NCBI GenBank assembly: GCA_006383075.2
Contig: SMNH02000013.1
Coordinates: forward strand, 27,088-91,087
Origin: Kordia sp. TARA_039_SRF
Lineage (GTDB): Bacteria; Bacteroidota; Bacteroidia; Flavobacteriales; Flavobacteriaceae
Direction: 5' to 3'
DNA length: 64,000 nt
A program made the translations under genes and the position numbers. Shown piece by piece: positions 1 through 10,160 of the stretch; within the stretch, counting starts at the first letter, position 1, and each line of letters opens with the position of its first letter. The notes under the pieces are model-generated. The model ran no database searches, was not told where the DNA came from, and saw only the letters and a program-made list of their open reading frames with translations.

Positions 1-2
1 AC

Positions 3-3000
3 CTGAAAGATTTTCCTGTAAATTCAAATGGAAAAGTAGATACGATTGAACTGAAAGAAAAGGTGAAGCAATTTTTTCAAAAAAGCGACACTATAGAATT
101 ACCAATTAACGAAACTGAACAACAATTAGTATCTATTTGGAAAGAAGTGCTTGACATTGACAGAATTAGTGTAAAAGACAATATATTTTTATTAGGAGGA
201 AATAGTATTCACTTAATTCAATTGACAACACGTATTCATTCTGTTTTTGGAGTAGAACTCAGTATTTTTGATCTTTTCAATCTTCCGGTTTTAAAAGATC
301 AAGCCACTAAGATTGCAACGTCAAACAAATCATCACATCAAAAAATTCCTAACGCTGAAGTTCAGGAAAACTATCCTCTATCATCTGCTCAATACAGAAT
401 TTGGGTAGTTTCGCAGGATGAAGAATCCTCTAAGGCATACAATACAGCAAAATCAATCGAAGTACATGATTATTTAGACGCAGCGATTCTTAAAAATGCA
501 ATATTGGCTGTTATTGAACGACATGAGATTCTTAGAACCGTATACAAAACAAATGACAACGGTGAAATAAGGCAATGGATTTTGCCAATGGAATCCGTAG
601 ACTTTAAGCTCGATTATGTTGATTACAGAGGTGTAGAAGATGCAGTTGAAAAAATAGATCGTCAAATTGATGAAAATGAATTGAGACCTTTCAATTTGGC
701 AACAGGTCCTTTATTTAGAACTACACTATATCAAATATCTGATAATCATTTCATGCTCGCTTATGAAATGCATCATATAATATGCGATGGTTGGTCTATG
801 GGAGTTTTTCTAAGAGACCTATTAACATGTTACAATGCTGTAAAACAAGGAAAAGAAATTGAATTACCTGAGTTAGGAATTCAGTACAAAGACTATGCAT
901 GTTGGGATGAAGCAAAATTTAAAGACAACTCTCATGATGAAAGCCTTAACTTTTGGAAAGAAGAGTTATCGGGAGAATTACCATTATTAAACTTACCAAC
1001 TCGAAAAAATCGTCCTTCTGTTAAAACACATAATGGAAAACAATTGCGAACGTATTTTTCTAAGGAATTTTCAAAAGAAATCAAGCTTTTCTGTAATGAA
1101 AGAGAAACCAGTTTATTTATTGGTTTATATACTGCATTCAATATTTTACTACACAAATACACGCGCGAAACAGATTTTATAGTAGGAACTCCCATAGCCG
1201 GAAGAAATCATATAGATTTAGAAAACCAAATAGGAGTCTATGTAAATACAATTCCTTTACGAACGAAAATTCAGCCAGAAGAAATAATTGAAGATCTTTT
1301 TGATAGAGTCAAGAAAAACGTACTCGAAACGTATAAGCATCAAGAGTATCCTTTTGATCATTTAGTAGAAAAACTAAAAATTAAGACAGATATCTCAAGA
1401 AGCCCGGTTTTTGATGCTTCTTTTAGACTTCATAATGTTGGAATTCAAAAGTCGGATGATGAAATCACCGCTGAAATGATTCAAGAAATTTCCGATCAAG
1501 GATATGTAAGAACTAAAGCTGATATTGACTTTTCTCTAGAAGAAATTGGAGACTATATAGATTTCAATGTAATTTATAATACAGATATCTATGAAAGAGA
1601 GATGATAGAAGGATTCATGGTACATTTCAAAGAACTATTGAAATATATTATAGAAAATACGGATAAAACAATCAGTGAAGCTGAGTATATCACCGAGGCA
1701 GAAAAGGAGAAAATCTTAGTTGATTTTAACGATAATGATAAAGATTTTTCAGAAAAAAATATACTTGAATCATTTGCACAACATGTAGAAGCTACTCCAA
1801 ATGCAATCGCACTTATTTTTGAAGATAAAGAGCTAACGTATGAGCAGTTAGATAAATTATCTAACCAATTTGCAAATTATTTACTAAGCTTAAACGTTAC
1901 GAAAGAAGAACTTATCCCTATATGTTTAGAACGTTCTGTAGAAATGGTTGTTAGTGTCTTAGGTGTTTTAAAATCGGGAGGAGCTTATGTACCTATTGAT
2001 GCAGCATATCCAGAAGAACGAAAAAACTATACTGTAAAGGATTCTAAAGCCAGATTGGTAGTTACTCAAAAATCATTACTAGACTCTTTTACATTAGGAG
2101 CTAATGTTTCTCTAATAGATATTCAAGAAGAAGCATATAAAAATCATCCAACTACTGCTGTAGATGTTGACATTCAAATGGATCAATTGGCAAATGTAAT
2201 TTACACTTCTGGTACTACTGGAAAGCCAAAAGGAACTATGATTGAATACAAAGGAATAGTCAATCTAATATACAACCAAGTAGCAGTATCAGACTTCCAA
2301 CAAGGAGATCGATTATTGCAATTCTCTTCATTTGCTTTTGATGCTTTCAGTTCAGAATTATACATGGCAATTACTACAGGATCAACTTTAGTAATGCCAA
2401 CGCAAGAAGTAATAGGACATACGGATGACTTAGTAGCGTTAATGAATGATAAAGGTGTAACCTTAACCTTGTTGCCGCCATCGTACAAAACACTGCTTAA
2501 AAACTACGAATTTACTACTCTAAAAACCATCGTTTCTGGAGGAGAAGCACTCATTGCTGAGGAAGCATTACACTTTTTCAAAAAAGGAATCAGAATTATC
2601 AATGCCTACGGTCCTACGGAAAATATGGTAAATTCGACCATGACAAGAGGTCATTTTATCAATTCTGAAAAAGTTTCTATTGGGAAAACTTTAGCCAATG
2701 TAAAAGCCTATATTCTTGATGAATCTCTGAGAATTTGCCCAATTGGAGTTGTTGGAGAACTCTGTGTAGCAGGAATTCAAGTGGCGAGAGGTTACTTAAA
2801 CAGACCTGAACTAACGAATGAAAAATTTGTACAAAATCCTTTCAGTGACAATACTGAATCCAAATTATACAAGACAGGAGATTTATGTAAATGGTTCCCT
2901 AATGGAGAAATTGAATACATAAGTAGAAAAGACAATCAAGTTAAAATAAGAGGAAATAGAGTAGAACTTGGAGAAGTTGAGTCTTGGTTGCAAAAACACG

Positions 3001-6000
3001 AAGATATCAACATGGTAGTTGTTACCTTTAAAACAAATCCTGTAAAAGAGTTGGTAGCGTATGTGGTATCTGATAAAACGTTAGATGTGGATGAGTTAAG
3101 GTACTATTTAATGAAAAGAGTACCTACATACATGATTCCTAATTATTTTGTGCAAATAGACAAGATTCCATTGAATCACAATGGAAAAATGGACAAGTCA
3201 AAACTGCCTGAAGTAACTGTTGAAAACCAAGCAAGCGGCAAAATAGTTCCGCCAAAAACAGACGAAGAAAAAATACTAATCAAACTCTGTAAGCAAATTT
3301 TAGGCGTTGATACTATCGGAATCAATAACAACTTTTACAATCTAGGAGGAGACTCCATAAAATTGATTTTACTGTTATCTAAATTAAAGAAAGAAGGCTT
3401 ATTCTTAAAAACGAAAGCCGCTTTATATTCGGCAAACTTTGCTGAAATGGCAAGTAAAATGTCAAATGAAATGCTTCAAATTGATCAGCAAGAAGTTGAA
3501 GGACTAGTAGAATTATTGCCAATTCAAGATATGTTTTTCAATACCTTGAAAATCAATAATAAAAATCATTTCAATCAATCAATTGTATTAGCTTCAGATA
3601 AGCGATTAGATAAAAAGGCGTTGACGCATAGTATTATGAAAATAGTGCAACACCATGATGCCTTACGTATGAAATACTACAAAAACGAACAAGGACAATG
3701 GGAGCAGTATAATGACAAGTACGATGAAGAAAATATACCTATTCAATTTTTTGATTTAACTGATAGCGAAGATCCAATAGCCCGTATGGCACACATTGGG
3801 GATGAGATGCAAGCCTCTATAAATCTTGAAAAAGGTGAGATATTTAAAGTCATTCATTTTAAATTAAAAGACTCAGATCGAATAGCTCTTATTGCACATC
3901 ACCTTGTCGTTGATGGTATTTCTTGGAGAATAATAGTAGAAGACTTAAAAAGTGCTTATTATCAATATGTAGACAGCAAAGAAAGTTCACTTCCATTAAA
4001 AACACATGCTTTTAAACATTGGACTTCACAATTAAAGCTATATGCTGAAAAACTAGCCGAAACTGAAGAAAAAGATTATTGGAACAATATCGCAATTCAG
4101 GAGATTCCAAGCCTATTAAAAAAAGATTCTAATACTTACACGATTATTGACAATGAAGTAAATTTTGTATTACAAAAAGAGTACACGGAATTGTTGAATA
4201 CTAGAATACACGAAGTTTACAATACTCAGATTAATGATATTCTTCTCACAGCACTGGGAATTACACTAAACGAAGTACTTGAAGCAGACACAACACTTCT
4301 TCGAATGGAAGGACATGGAAGAGAAGAAATTTTTGACAATGTCGATATATCAAGAACCGTAGGTTGGTTTACAACGATGTTCCCGTTTGTTCTTAGCACA
4401 ACTACTGACAAAAATGTAATTGAAAATTTAATAGCAGTAAAAAAAGCTCTAAGAAATATTCCAAACAAAGGAATAGGATTTGGAATTTTAGATGTTTACA
4501 CAAATGCAATAGAAAAACAAGTAAAGCCTAGTGTGTCGTTCAATTATTTAGGAGAATTTAAGGATGACGATCAAGATGATTCAATAGAAGAAACTGAAAA
4601 CTCAGAAATCAAATTTTCTTCTGAGTATATAGGAAGTGAAATAGGAGAGCATATTCCTGAAGAAGTTTCACTAAAAGTGTCAGGAAAAATCTATTCAGGA
4701 CAATTAGAAATGTCAATACAGTTTTCAGATGAAGAATTTGATGTACAAACAATGCAAAAATTCACGGAGACTTACAAAAATACGTTAAAAGGTATTATAA
4801 ATAATATTCTGAATACCACCGAAGAGGATGTATATAAAAATTCTGAAGAGTTCTCCATTAGAAATGAATACCTATATAAAACATATAAAGTTTCTAGTAA
4901 TCAGAATAGTATGCTAAAGATGAAGGAAAAAATTGGAATCAATGAATTTTATATTTCTGAATATGATGAAAATATTTTTAATCAAAAATTTAGGAAATTT
5001 CTTTCTCATTACCCATTTTTGTGTGTTAAAATAATAAAAGAGCATGGAGTTGTGGTTCAAGAGCACATTTCTCATGAAGAAGTTAAGGTAGCTGTTCAGA
5101 AATATGATTTGTCAATTACCGAAAGAAATGAAGTTGAGAAAAAAATGGAAGCGTTTTTCATGAAACCTTTCGAAGTTTTCTCTGAAGAGTTAATTCGTGT
5201 TTTTGTAATTACGGATAAAGAAAATAGAAAAGGAGCTCTTGTCAATGTAGGAATACATCATGGAATTACAGACGCATATACGAACGATTTTTTAATGAAT
5301 ATGATGCAACGCTATTTTAATGGACAAGAAATAGAAACATCGCAATTTTCTAACTTTGAGTTTGCTGTAGAACAAGAAAACTTTATAGCATCCGTAGAAG
5401 GAAAATCGCAAAGAAAATATTGGACAGGACTTTATGAAAACCTTTTGCTTGAAACTGAAAATTTACATGATGAATTGTATACGCGTAATTTTGTAAAGCA
5501 AACGTTAACTATTCATGGAGAAGAGTTCGATTATTTAAAGAAAATCGCTTTAGATATTAAAGTACCAATAAATAGTTTATTAATGGCACTTCACCAGCAT
5601 CTAATTGCTAAATTTAATCCAGGAGCGGTGGTTCAAAATATAGTTTCTAACGGGCGCGAACAATCTACAGAAGAACATGTAACAATGCTAGGAGTAATGA
5701 GTAACATGTTACCAGTACCTCTTGTAGACAAAAAAGTTAAAAATGCTTTTAATTCTTCTTATGTAAAACTCATTTATGAAAAATATATAAATGTTCGTCT
5801 GCACCAAGAAATTCCTTTTGAAATAATCAAAGAAGATGTGTACAATAGTCGAAAAATAGACATTGAAAAAATCGCTGGCGGAAACTTTAATTACTTAGTT
5901 GCTGGTGAAAAAATATCCCAAGGAAAAGAATTAGAAGTCAATTCATTAAACAGAGAAGATACCGTAGGAATTCATATGTATTGTGTTGAATATTCAAATG

Positions 6001-6113
6001 GAATTGAAATCAATCTTACTTGTAGTGAATCCTTATACCAAGAAAAACAAGAGTTCTTAAATTTAAATACAATTATTAACAACAATCTACTTATTAAAAG
6101 AGAAATTAATTAA
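3..6113 (+). CDS. Nonribosomal peptide synthetase, 5'-truncated by window edge (…A)-T-C-A-T-E-C-like
   Basis: The reading frame is open to the left edge. Codons 3-62 encode the end of an adenylation domain, including the A10 motif NGKVD, so the GTG at 63 is not the start. Numbering from that GTG, the order is: T domain (LGGNS, Ser48); C domain (HHIICDG at 237-243); A domain (A3 YTSGTTGKPKG from 714, A5 NAYGPTE, A7 YKTGD, A10 NGKMD); T domain (LGGDS, Ser1098); E domain (HHLVVDG near 1279, EGHGRE, FNYLGEF); and a C-terminal condensation-like domain with HHGITDA (1732-1738) in place of HHxxxDG. The complete module should load one residue and epimerise it to D. Aligning by eye to PheA gives a pocket of about D-A-S-L-V-G-A-V-N-K, which I cannot assign. 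There is no thioesterase domain. A TonB-type receptor gene follows after 5 bases, so the two are probably co-transcribed. Confidence 0.95.
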   Translation: MKDFPVNSNGKVDTIELKEKVKQFFQKSDTIELPINETEQQLVSIWKEVLDIDRISVKDNIFLLGGNSIHLIQLTTRIHSVFGVELSIFDLFNLPVLKDQATKIATSNKSSHQKIPNAEVQENYPLSSAQYRIWVVSQDEESSKAYNTAKSIEVHDYLDAAILKNAILAVIERHEILRTVYKTNDNGEIRQWILPMESVDFKLDYVDYRGVEDAVEKIDRQIDENELRPFNLATGPLFRTTLYQISDNHFMLAYEMHHIICDGWSMGVFLRDLLTCYNAVKQGKEIELPELGIQYKDYACWDEAKFKDNSHDESLNFWKEELSGELPLLNLPTRKNRPSVKTHNGKQLRTYFSKEFSKEIKLFCNERETSLFIGLYTAFNILLHKYTRETDFIVGTPIAGRNHIDLENQIGVYVNTIPLRTKIQPEEIIEDLFDRVKKNVLETYKHQEYPFDHLVEKLKIKTDISRSPVFDASFRLHNVGIQKSDDEITAEMIQEISDQGYVRTKADIDFSLEEIGDYIDFNVIYNTDIYEREMIEGFMVHFKELLKYIIENTDKTISEAEYITEAEKEKILVDFNDNDKDFSEKNILESFAQHVEATPNAIALIFEDKELTYEQLDKLSNQFANYLLSLNVTKEELIPICLERSVEMVVSVLGVLKSGGAYVPIDAAYPEERKNYTVKDSKARLVVTQKSLLDSFTLGANVSLIDIQEEAYKNHPTTAVDVDIQMDQLANVIYTSGTTGKPKGTMIEYKGIVNLIYNQVAVSDFQQGDRLLQFSSFAFDAFSSELYMAITTGSTLVMPTQEVIGHTDDLVALMNDKGVTLTLLPPSYKTLLKNYEFTTLKTIVSGGEALIAEEALHFFKKGIRIINAYGPTENMVNSTMTRGHFINSEKVSIGKTLANVKAYILDESLRICPIGVVGELCVAGIQVARGYLNRPELTNEKFVQNPFSDNTESKLYKTGDLCKWFPNGEIEYISRKDNQVKIRGNRVELGEVESWLQKHEDINMVVVTFKTNPVKELVAYVVSDKTLDVDELRYYLMKRVPTYMIPNYFVQIDKIPLNHNGKMDKSKLPEVTVENQASGKIVPPKTDEEKILIKLCKQILGVDTIGINNNFYNLGGDSIKLILLLSKLKKEGLFLKTKAALYSANFAEMASKMSNEMLQIDQQEVEGLVELLPIQDMFFNTLKINNKNHFNQSIVLASDKRLDKKALTHSIMKIVQHHDALRMKYYKNEQGQWEQYNDKYDEENIPIQFFDLTDSEDPIARMAHIGDEMQASINLEKGEIFKVIHFKLKDSDRIALIAHHLVVDGISWRIIVEDLKSAYYQYVDSKESSLPLKTHAFKHWTSQLKLYAEKLAETEEKDYWNNIAIQEIPSLLKKDSNTYTIIDNEVNFVLQKEYTELLNTRIHEVYNTQINDILLTALGITLNEVLEADTTLLRMEGHGREEIFDNVDISRTVGWFTTMFPFVLSTTTDKNVIENLIAVKKALRNIPNKGIGFGILDVYTNAIEKQVKPSVSFNYLGEFKDDDQDDSIEETENSEIKFSSEYIGSEIGEHIPEEVSLKVSGKIYSGQLEMSIQFSDEEFDVQTMQKFTETYKNTLKGIINNILNTTEEDVYKNSEEFSIRNEYLYKTYKVSSNQNSMLKMKEKIGINEFYISEYDENIFNQKFRKFLSHYPFLCVKIIKEHGVVVQEHISHEEVKVAVQKYDLSITERNEVEKKMEAFFMKPFEVFSEELIRVFVITDKENRKGALVNVGIHHGITDAYTNDFLMNMMQRYFNGQEIETSQFSNFEFAVEQENFIASVEGKSQRKYWTGLYENLLLETENLHDELYTRNFVKQTLTIHGEEFDYLKKIALDIKVPINSLLMALHQHLIAKFNPGAVVQNIVSNGREQSTEEHVTMLGVMSNMLPVPLVDKKVKNAFNSSYVKLIYEKYINVRLHQEIPFEIIKEDVYNSRKIDIEKIAGGNFNYLVAGEKISQGKELEVNSLNREDTVGIHMYCVEYSNGIEINLTCSESLYQEKQEFLNLNTIINNNLLIKREIN

Positions 6114-6118
6114 ATCTT

Positions 6119-8491
6119 ATGAAAATAATACACCTACAAATAGTACTCTTACTATTACCCTTTTATGTCTTGGGGCAATCACAAATTAAGGGAAAAGTGA
6201 CGGATGGAAAAGAACCAATGGCTTTTGCAAATGTTTATTTATCAGATGAAGATAATAATTTAATTAAAGGAGTTATAACAAGTGAAGATGGAACATTTGA
6301 GATAACATCTGATAATGGAACATACACATTAAATGTTAGTTTTTTAGGATATAAAAACTGGAAAAAAACACTCGATATTACTGGAGATTTAGATTTAGGA
6401 GAAATTGTAATTGAATTAGATACAGAACTTGACACAGTTGTCATTGTGGCAAAAAAGAAAATATTTGAACGTAAAGTAGACCGCATGGTTTTTAATGTAG
6501 AAAACAGCTTGTCTGCTACAGGTGGTGACGCCATTGATGCATTACGTGTATCTCCTGGGTTATTCGTCAAAGACAATCAAATCACCATGATTGGAAAAGA
6601 CGGCATGCAATTAATGATCAATGGAAGAATAATGCCGCTCGCAGGAGATGATCTTATCAATTTCTTAAGAACAATACCTGCAGATGATATTAAATCTATT
6701 GAAATTATTACAAATCCACCAGCAAAATATGATGCAGCAGGAAATAGTGGTATTATCAATGTAGTATTAAAAAAAGGAAAATTAAATTCGTGGAATAACT
6801 CTACTTCCTATTCGTACACACAAGCAATTTATGCAGCACATGTACTAAGAAACAATTTCTCTTTGAAGGAAGATAAATATCAAATGTTAGTCAGCTTATC
6901 AGGAGGTTTAGGGGCAGAATTAAACGATATAGAATCTACAACATTCTTTACCGAAAGCACTTGGGATGCAGATACAGATAGAAAACACGAACAAGACTTT
7001 TTCTCTTCTCGTTTAGTATTTGATTACAATCTTACGGAAAAATTATCGATAGGGACACAATATCTTTTTAACTACAATGCTCCAGATTATAGCGATAGAA
7101 CAGATACGAGAATACTTAACTTGGACAATACATTAGATTTAAAGCGAATAAATACAGGATTTAACGATAGAGAAACAAAATATCATAATATCAACGCTCA
7201 CATGCTATATAAAGTTGATACGCTTGATAGAGAAATTTCTGTAGATTTAGATTACTTAACATACAGATCTGATACAGACAGACGCTTCCAAACCAACGAA
7301 TTTGATGCAAATGGAAACTTCTTAAGTACTATTGGAGAGGCAGATAACTTTGGAAACTTGGAGGTAAATAGTTTGAGTGCTAGAGTAGATGTAGAGCATC
7401 CTTTTGAAAAAATAAACTTAAGCTACGGAGGTAAGTTAAGTTATATTGAAAACAATAGTGATACTCGTTTCTTCGATACTTCTTCAGGAGTTCCAGTTTT
7501 AGATCCCAATCAAACAGATGAATTTGAATATGAAGAAACCATTCAAGCTTTATACATAAGTGCAACTACTTCGCTAGGAGAAAAATGGAGTGCTCAAGTA
7601 GGATTGCGATATGAGGCAATTGATATTGAAAACTTTTCGAAAGTGTTAAATCAGAGAAATAAAATCGATTACGACGAATTCTTCCCAACGCTATACTTAC
7701 AGTATGATATTGATGATGATAATTCTCTATATGCCAATTACGGAAGGAGAATTGATAGACCTTCGTATTCTGCTTTAAATCCATTTCGCTTTTATTATGA
7801 TAGTAACAAGTATAGTGAAGGAAATCCTTTCTTAAGACCTTCGTTTACAAATAATGTAGAAATTGGATATGGAGGAAATCACTTAAATGCTAATATTTTT
7901 TATTCGAATCTAAAGGATGGAATGGGACCAGTTTCCATAATGATTGATGATGAAAACTTTACTATCATCTCACAAGAAAATTATTATAAGACTGATACTT
8001 ATGGTTTTCAAATAACCTCTAGCTATGACTTCTACGATTGGTGGGAAAATTACAACGTAATTTCATACACGAATTTTAAGCCAGAGCTTACCAATAATAA
8101 CATTGACGCTATATTAAACGGAGATGATGTATACCTTTTTGCTACAAGTAATGCATTTACAATTAGTGAAAAGTTCAATGCAGGGATGACTTTTTATTAT
8201 CAAACTCCTTTTAGTGATGATATATTTCGTTACGGCGAAAGTTATAATTTGAGTTTTTCATTTAGATACAGAATGTTAGACAAAAAGTTAAACTTATCCG
8301 TTAATATAAATGATGTATTCAACAGAGATCCTAGCCGAATAAAATCTATCACTAACGGAATTTTAAATAGTTACCTACAAAACAATAGCTCTAGAAGAAT
8401 ACGATTCTCTATCTCTTACAACTTTGGAAACAAAGACAAGAAGGTAAATAGTAGAGATTCAGGAAACGAAGACGAAAGAGACAGGTTATAA
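6119..8491 (+). CDS. TonB-dependent receptor / outer-membrane beta-barrel protein
   Basis: This 790-aa protein has a signal peptide ending near FYVLGQ. A carboxypeptidase-D-regulatory-like beta-sandwich follows (about 22-110: IKGKVTDG, PMAFANVYL), then a plug-like domain (about 130-220, with ITNPPAKYDAAGNSGIINVVLKKG-type residues split across 195-220), then a long beta-barrel rich in alternating aromatic residues and ending SISYNFG. This architecture matches the Bacteroidetes outer-membrane beta-barrel family related to TonB receptors. It lies 5 bases after the NRPS gene and 62 before a dioxygenase gene, so it is likely to move the cluster's peptide product across the outer membrane (uptake, export or self-protection). 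Which of these is unknown. A siderophore role is possible but no hydroxamate or catechol gene is visible. Confidence 0.85.
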   Translation: MKIIHLQIVLLLLPFYVLGQSQIKGKVTDGKEPMAFANVYLSDEDNNLIKGVITSEDGTFEITSDNGTYTLNVSFLGYKNWKKTLDITGDLDLGEIVIELDTELDTVVIVAKKKIFERKVDRMVFNVENSLSATGGDAIDALRVSPGLFVKDNQITMIGKDGMQLMINGRIMPLAGDDLINFLRTIPADDIKSIEIITNPPAKYDAAGNSGIINVVLKKGKLNSWNNSTSYSYTQAIYAAHVLRNNFSLKEDKYQMLVSLSGGLGAELNDIESTTFFTESTWDADTDRKHEQDFFSSRLVFDYNLTEKLSIGTQYLFNYNAPDYSDRTDTRILNLDNTLDLKRINTGFNDRETKYHNINAHMLYKVDTLDREISVDLDYLTYRSDTDRRFQTNEFDANGNFLSTIGEADNFGNLEVNSLSARVDVEHPFEKINLSYGGKLSYIENNSDTRFFDTSSGVPVLDPNQTDEFEYEETIQALYISATTSLGEKWSAQVGLRYEAIDIENFSKVLNQRNKIDYDEFFPTLYLQYDIDDDNSLYANYGRRIDRPSYSALNPFRFYYDSNKYSEGNPFLRPSFTNNVEIGYGGNHLNANIFYSNLKDGMGPVSIMIDDENFTIISQENYYKTDTYGFQITSSYDFYDWWENYNVISYTNFKPELTNNNIDAILNGDDVYLFATSNAFTISEKFNAGMTFYYQTPFSDDIFRYGESYNLSFSFRYRMLDKKLNLSVNINDVFNRDPSRIKSITNGILNSYLQNNSSRRIRFSISYNFGNKDKKVNSRDSGNEDERDRL

Positions 8492-8553
8492 TAATATCTT
8501 ATAAGTATAACCATCGAAATAAAGGGAAAAAAGTATAAACCAAAACCAAAACA

Positions 8554-9108
8554 ATGAAAATTAAAGAAATGGCTTTAGATAATAAGTCAATTTACATAAT
8601 TGACGATTTTTTGCCTAAAGAAAAAATTGACCAATTTTATGAGCATGTGAAAACATTGCCATTTACAAGGTTTGAAACTGATGATGAACATGACGAATAT
8701 CCAATTTTTAGTGTAGATTTTAAACCAGACACACTTTTGGGAAGTTATGTGGGAGAAAAAGTAGAAGAATTGTTATCAGAATTAAAAATAAATGACAATT
8801 TAATACTAAGACGATCCTACGTAAATATGTCTCATTATGGAGACATGGGATTTCCTCATTACGACTGCGGCCAAGATGAAACAGATATTACCGTTCTTTA
8901 TTATGTAAATAATGAATGGGATTATACGTGGGGAGGAGAAACATTCTTTTATGTAGATAAAGACCCTCAAGCTGTCGTACTTCCAAAACCAGGAAGAGTA
9001 GTTGTATTTCCAGGAAATATTGAACACCTAGGAGGAATACCTTCTAGAGTATGTAAAGTTTCTAGATTCAGTCTTGCTTTGAAATATATGCACGGATTAG
9101 AATTATAA
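8554..9108 (+). CDS. 2OG-Fe(II) oxygenase, prolyl-4-hydroxylase-like
   Basis: This 184-aa protein matches the short P4Hc fold. The HxD iron ligands are His102 and Asp104 (PHYDCG), the distal His is 158 (EHLGG), and an Arg/Lys-rich segment after it (RVCKVSRFS) would bind 2-oxoglutarate. Family members hydroxylate free or carrier-bound amino acids or peptides. As a single-domain cytosolic protein between NRPS-cluster genes it most likely hydroxylates a building block or the assembled peptide. The substrate cannot be read from sequence. The ATG at 8554 puts the conserved fold at its expected distance from the N-terminus. Confidence 0.85.
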   Translation: MKIKEMALDNKSIYIIDDFLPKEKIDQFYEHVKTLPFTRFETDDEHDEYPIFSVDFKPDTLLGSYVGEKVEELLSELKINDNLILRRSYVNMSHYGDMGFPHYDCGQDETDITVLYYVNNEWDYTWGGETFFYVDKDPQAVVLPKPGRVVVFPGNIEHLGGIPSRVCKVSRFSLALKYMHGLEL

Positions 9109-9146
9109 CATGAAGAATTCTATTTCAATCATAAATAACAATCAAG

Positions 9147-10118
9147 ATGAATCATAATAAAGAACTTAAGGCAACACATGTAGAAACATTGAATGGTTTT
9201 CCATATCATATAAATCTAGACAATATTTCAGTTGAAAACTTTGTAGCTTACTATAAAGAGAATGAAAGTACGATAAATGAAAAGCTAGAGCAAAATGGAG
9301 CGATTAAATTTCGAGGAATACAAATAGACTCTCCAAGCTCTTTTCAAAGTATAATTAATGATATCTTTGATGAGTTTTCAAGTTATGTAGATGGTAATTC
9401 TCCACGAATAAAGGTAAAAGACAATGTGTATACGTCTACAGAATATCCTCATACACAAAAAATTACAATGCATAATGAATTGTCCTACTCGGGTAATTGG
9501 CCTAACAAACTCATATTTTGCTGCATTATAGCTGCACAGAAACAAGGAGAAACACTTATTGCTGATGGAAGAAAGGTTTTAAACACAATGGATGCTTCTT
9601 TTGTGGAAGAAATAAAAGAAAAGGGCATTACATACATTAGAAACTTACACAGTGGTATGGGACTTGGACCATCGTGGAAAGATACCTTTGAAACTGAGGA
9701 CAAATCAGAAGTAAATAAACACTGTGAGCGATTGAATATTGAATATGAATGGAAAAGCGACGATAGTATTCGATTAATACAAAGGAGAAAAGGTACATTA
9801 CTACATAAAAGTACTGGCGAAGAAGTTTGGTTCAATCAAATAGACCAATTTCATCCATTACACTTAGGTGAAAAACTTTATAAAAATCTACGAAGATTAT
9901 ACAAGAACACTCATGATTTACCAATGTTCGTAGAATTTGGTGACGGAACTGAAATCACCGAAGATAGAATTAAACATATCCTTGATACAATGGAGGCAGT
10001 TACGATTGCTCCAACATGGAATCAAGGCGATTTACTACTTATTGACAACGAATTGGTTTGCCATGGAAGAAATCCATTTGAAGGCGAGAGAAAAGTTCTA
10101 GTCTCTATGATTAAATAG
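9147..10118 (+). CDS. TauD/TfdA-family (SyrP-like) dioxygenase
   Basis: This 323-aa protein has the TauD/TfdA layout: proximal HxE/D ligand pair His109-Glu111 (MHNEL) and distal His306 in the conserved tail CHGRNPFEGERK. The Arg residues there would bind 2-oxoglutarate. SyrP and its relatives in NRPS clusters beta-hydroxylate an amino acid, often aspartate, while it is tethered to a carrier domain. The position between NRPS genes supports a similar tailoring role. It is the second iron/2OG oxygenase in a row, 38 bases after the first, so two different hydroxylations are likely. The aspartate preference is only an inference from the family. Confidence 0.85.
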   Translation: MNHNKELKATHVETLNGFPYHINLDNISVENFVAYYKENESTINEKLEQNGAIKFRGIQIDSPSSFQSIINDIFDEFSSYVDGNSPRIKVKDNVYTSTEYPHTQKITMHNELSYSGNWPNKLIFCCIIAAQKQGETLIADGRKVLNTMDASFVEEIKEKGITYIRNLHSGMGLGPSWKDTFETEDKSEVNKHCERLNIEYEWKSDDSIRLIQRRKGTLLHKSTGEEVWFNQIDQFHPLHLGEKLYKNLRRLYKNTHDLPMFVEFGDGTEITEDRIKHILDTMEAVTIAPTWNQGDLLLIDNELVCHGRNPFEGERKVLVSMIK

Positions 10119-10160
10119 GTTTCTATTACCTGTAATTAAGTATCTTATCAACAACACATA

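Noticed and set aside
63..80. GTG at 63 as start of the first NRPS
   Set aside because: The frame is open upstream to the window edge and encodes a conserved A10 motif (NGKVD), so the gene begins outside the window.
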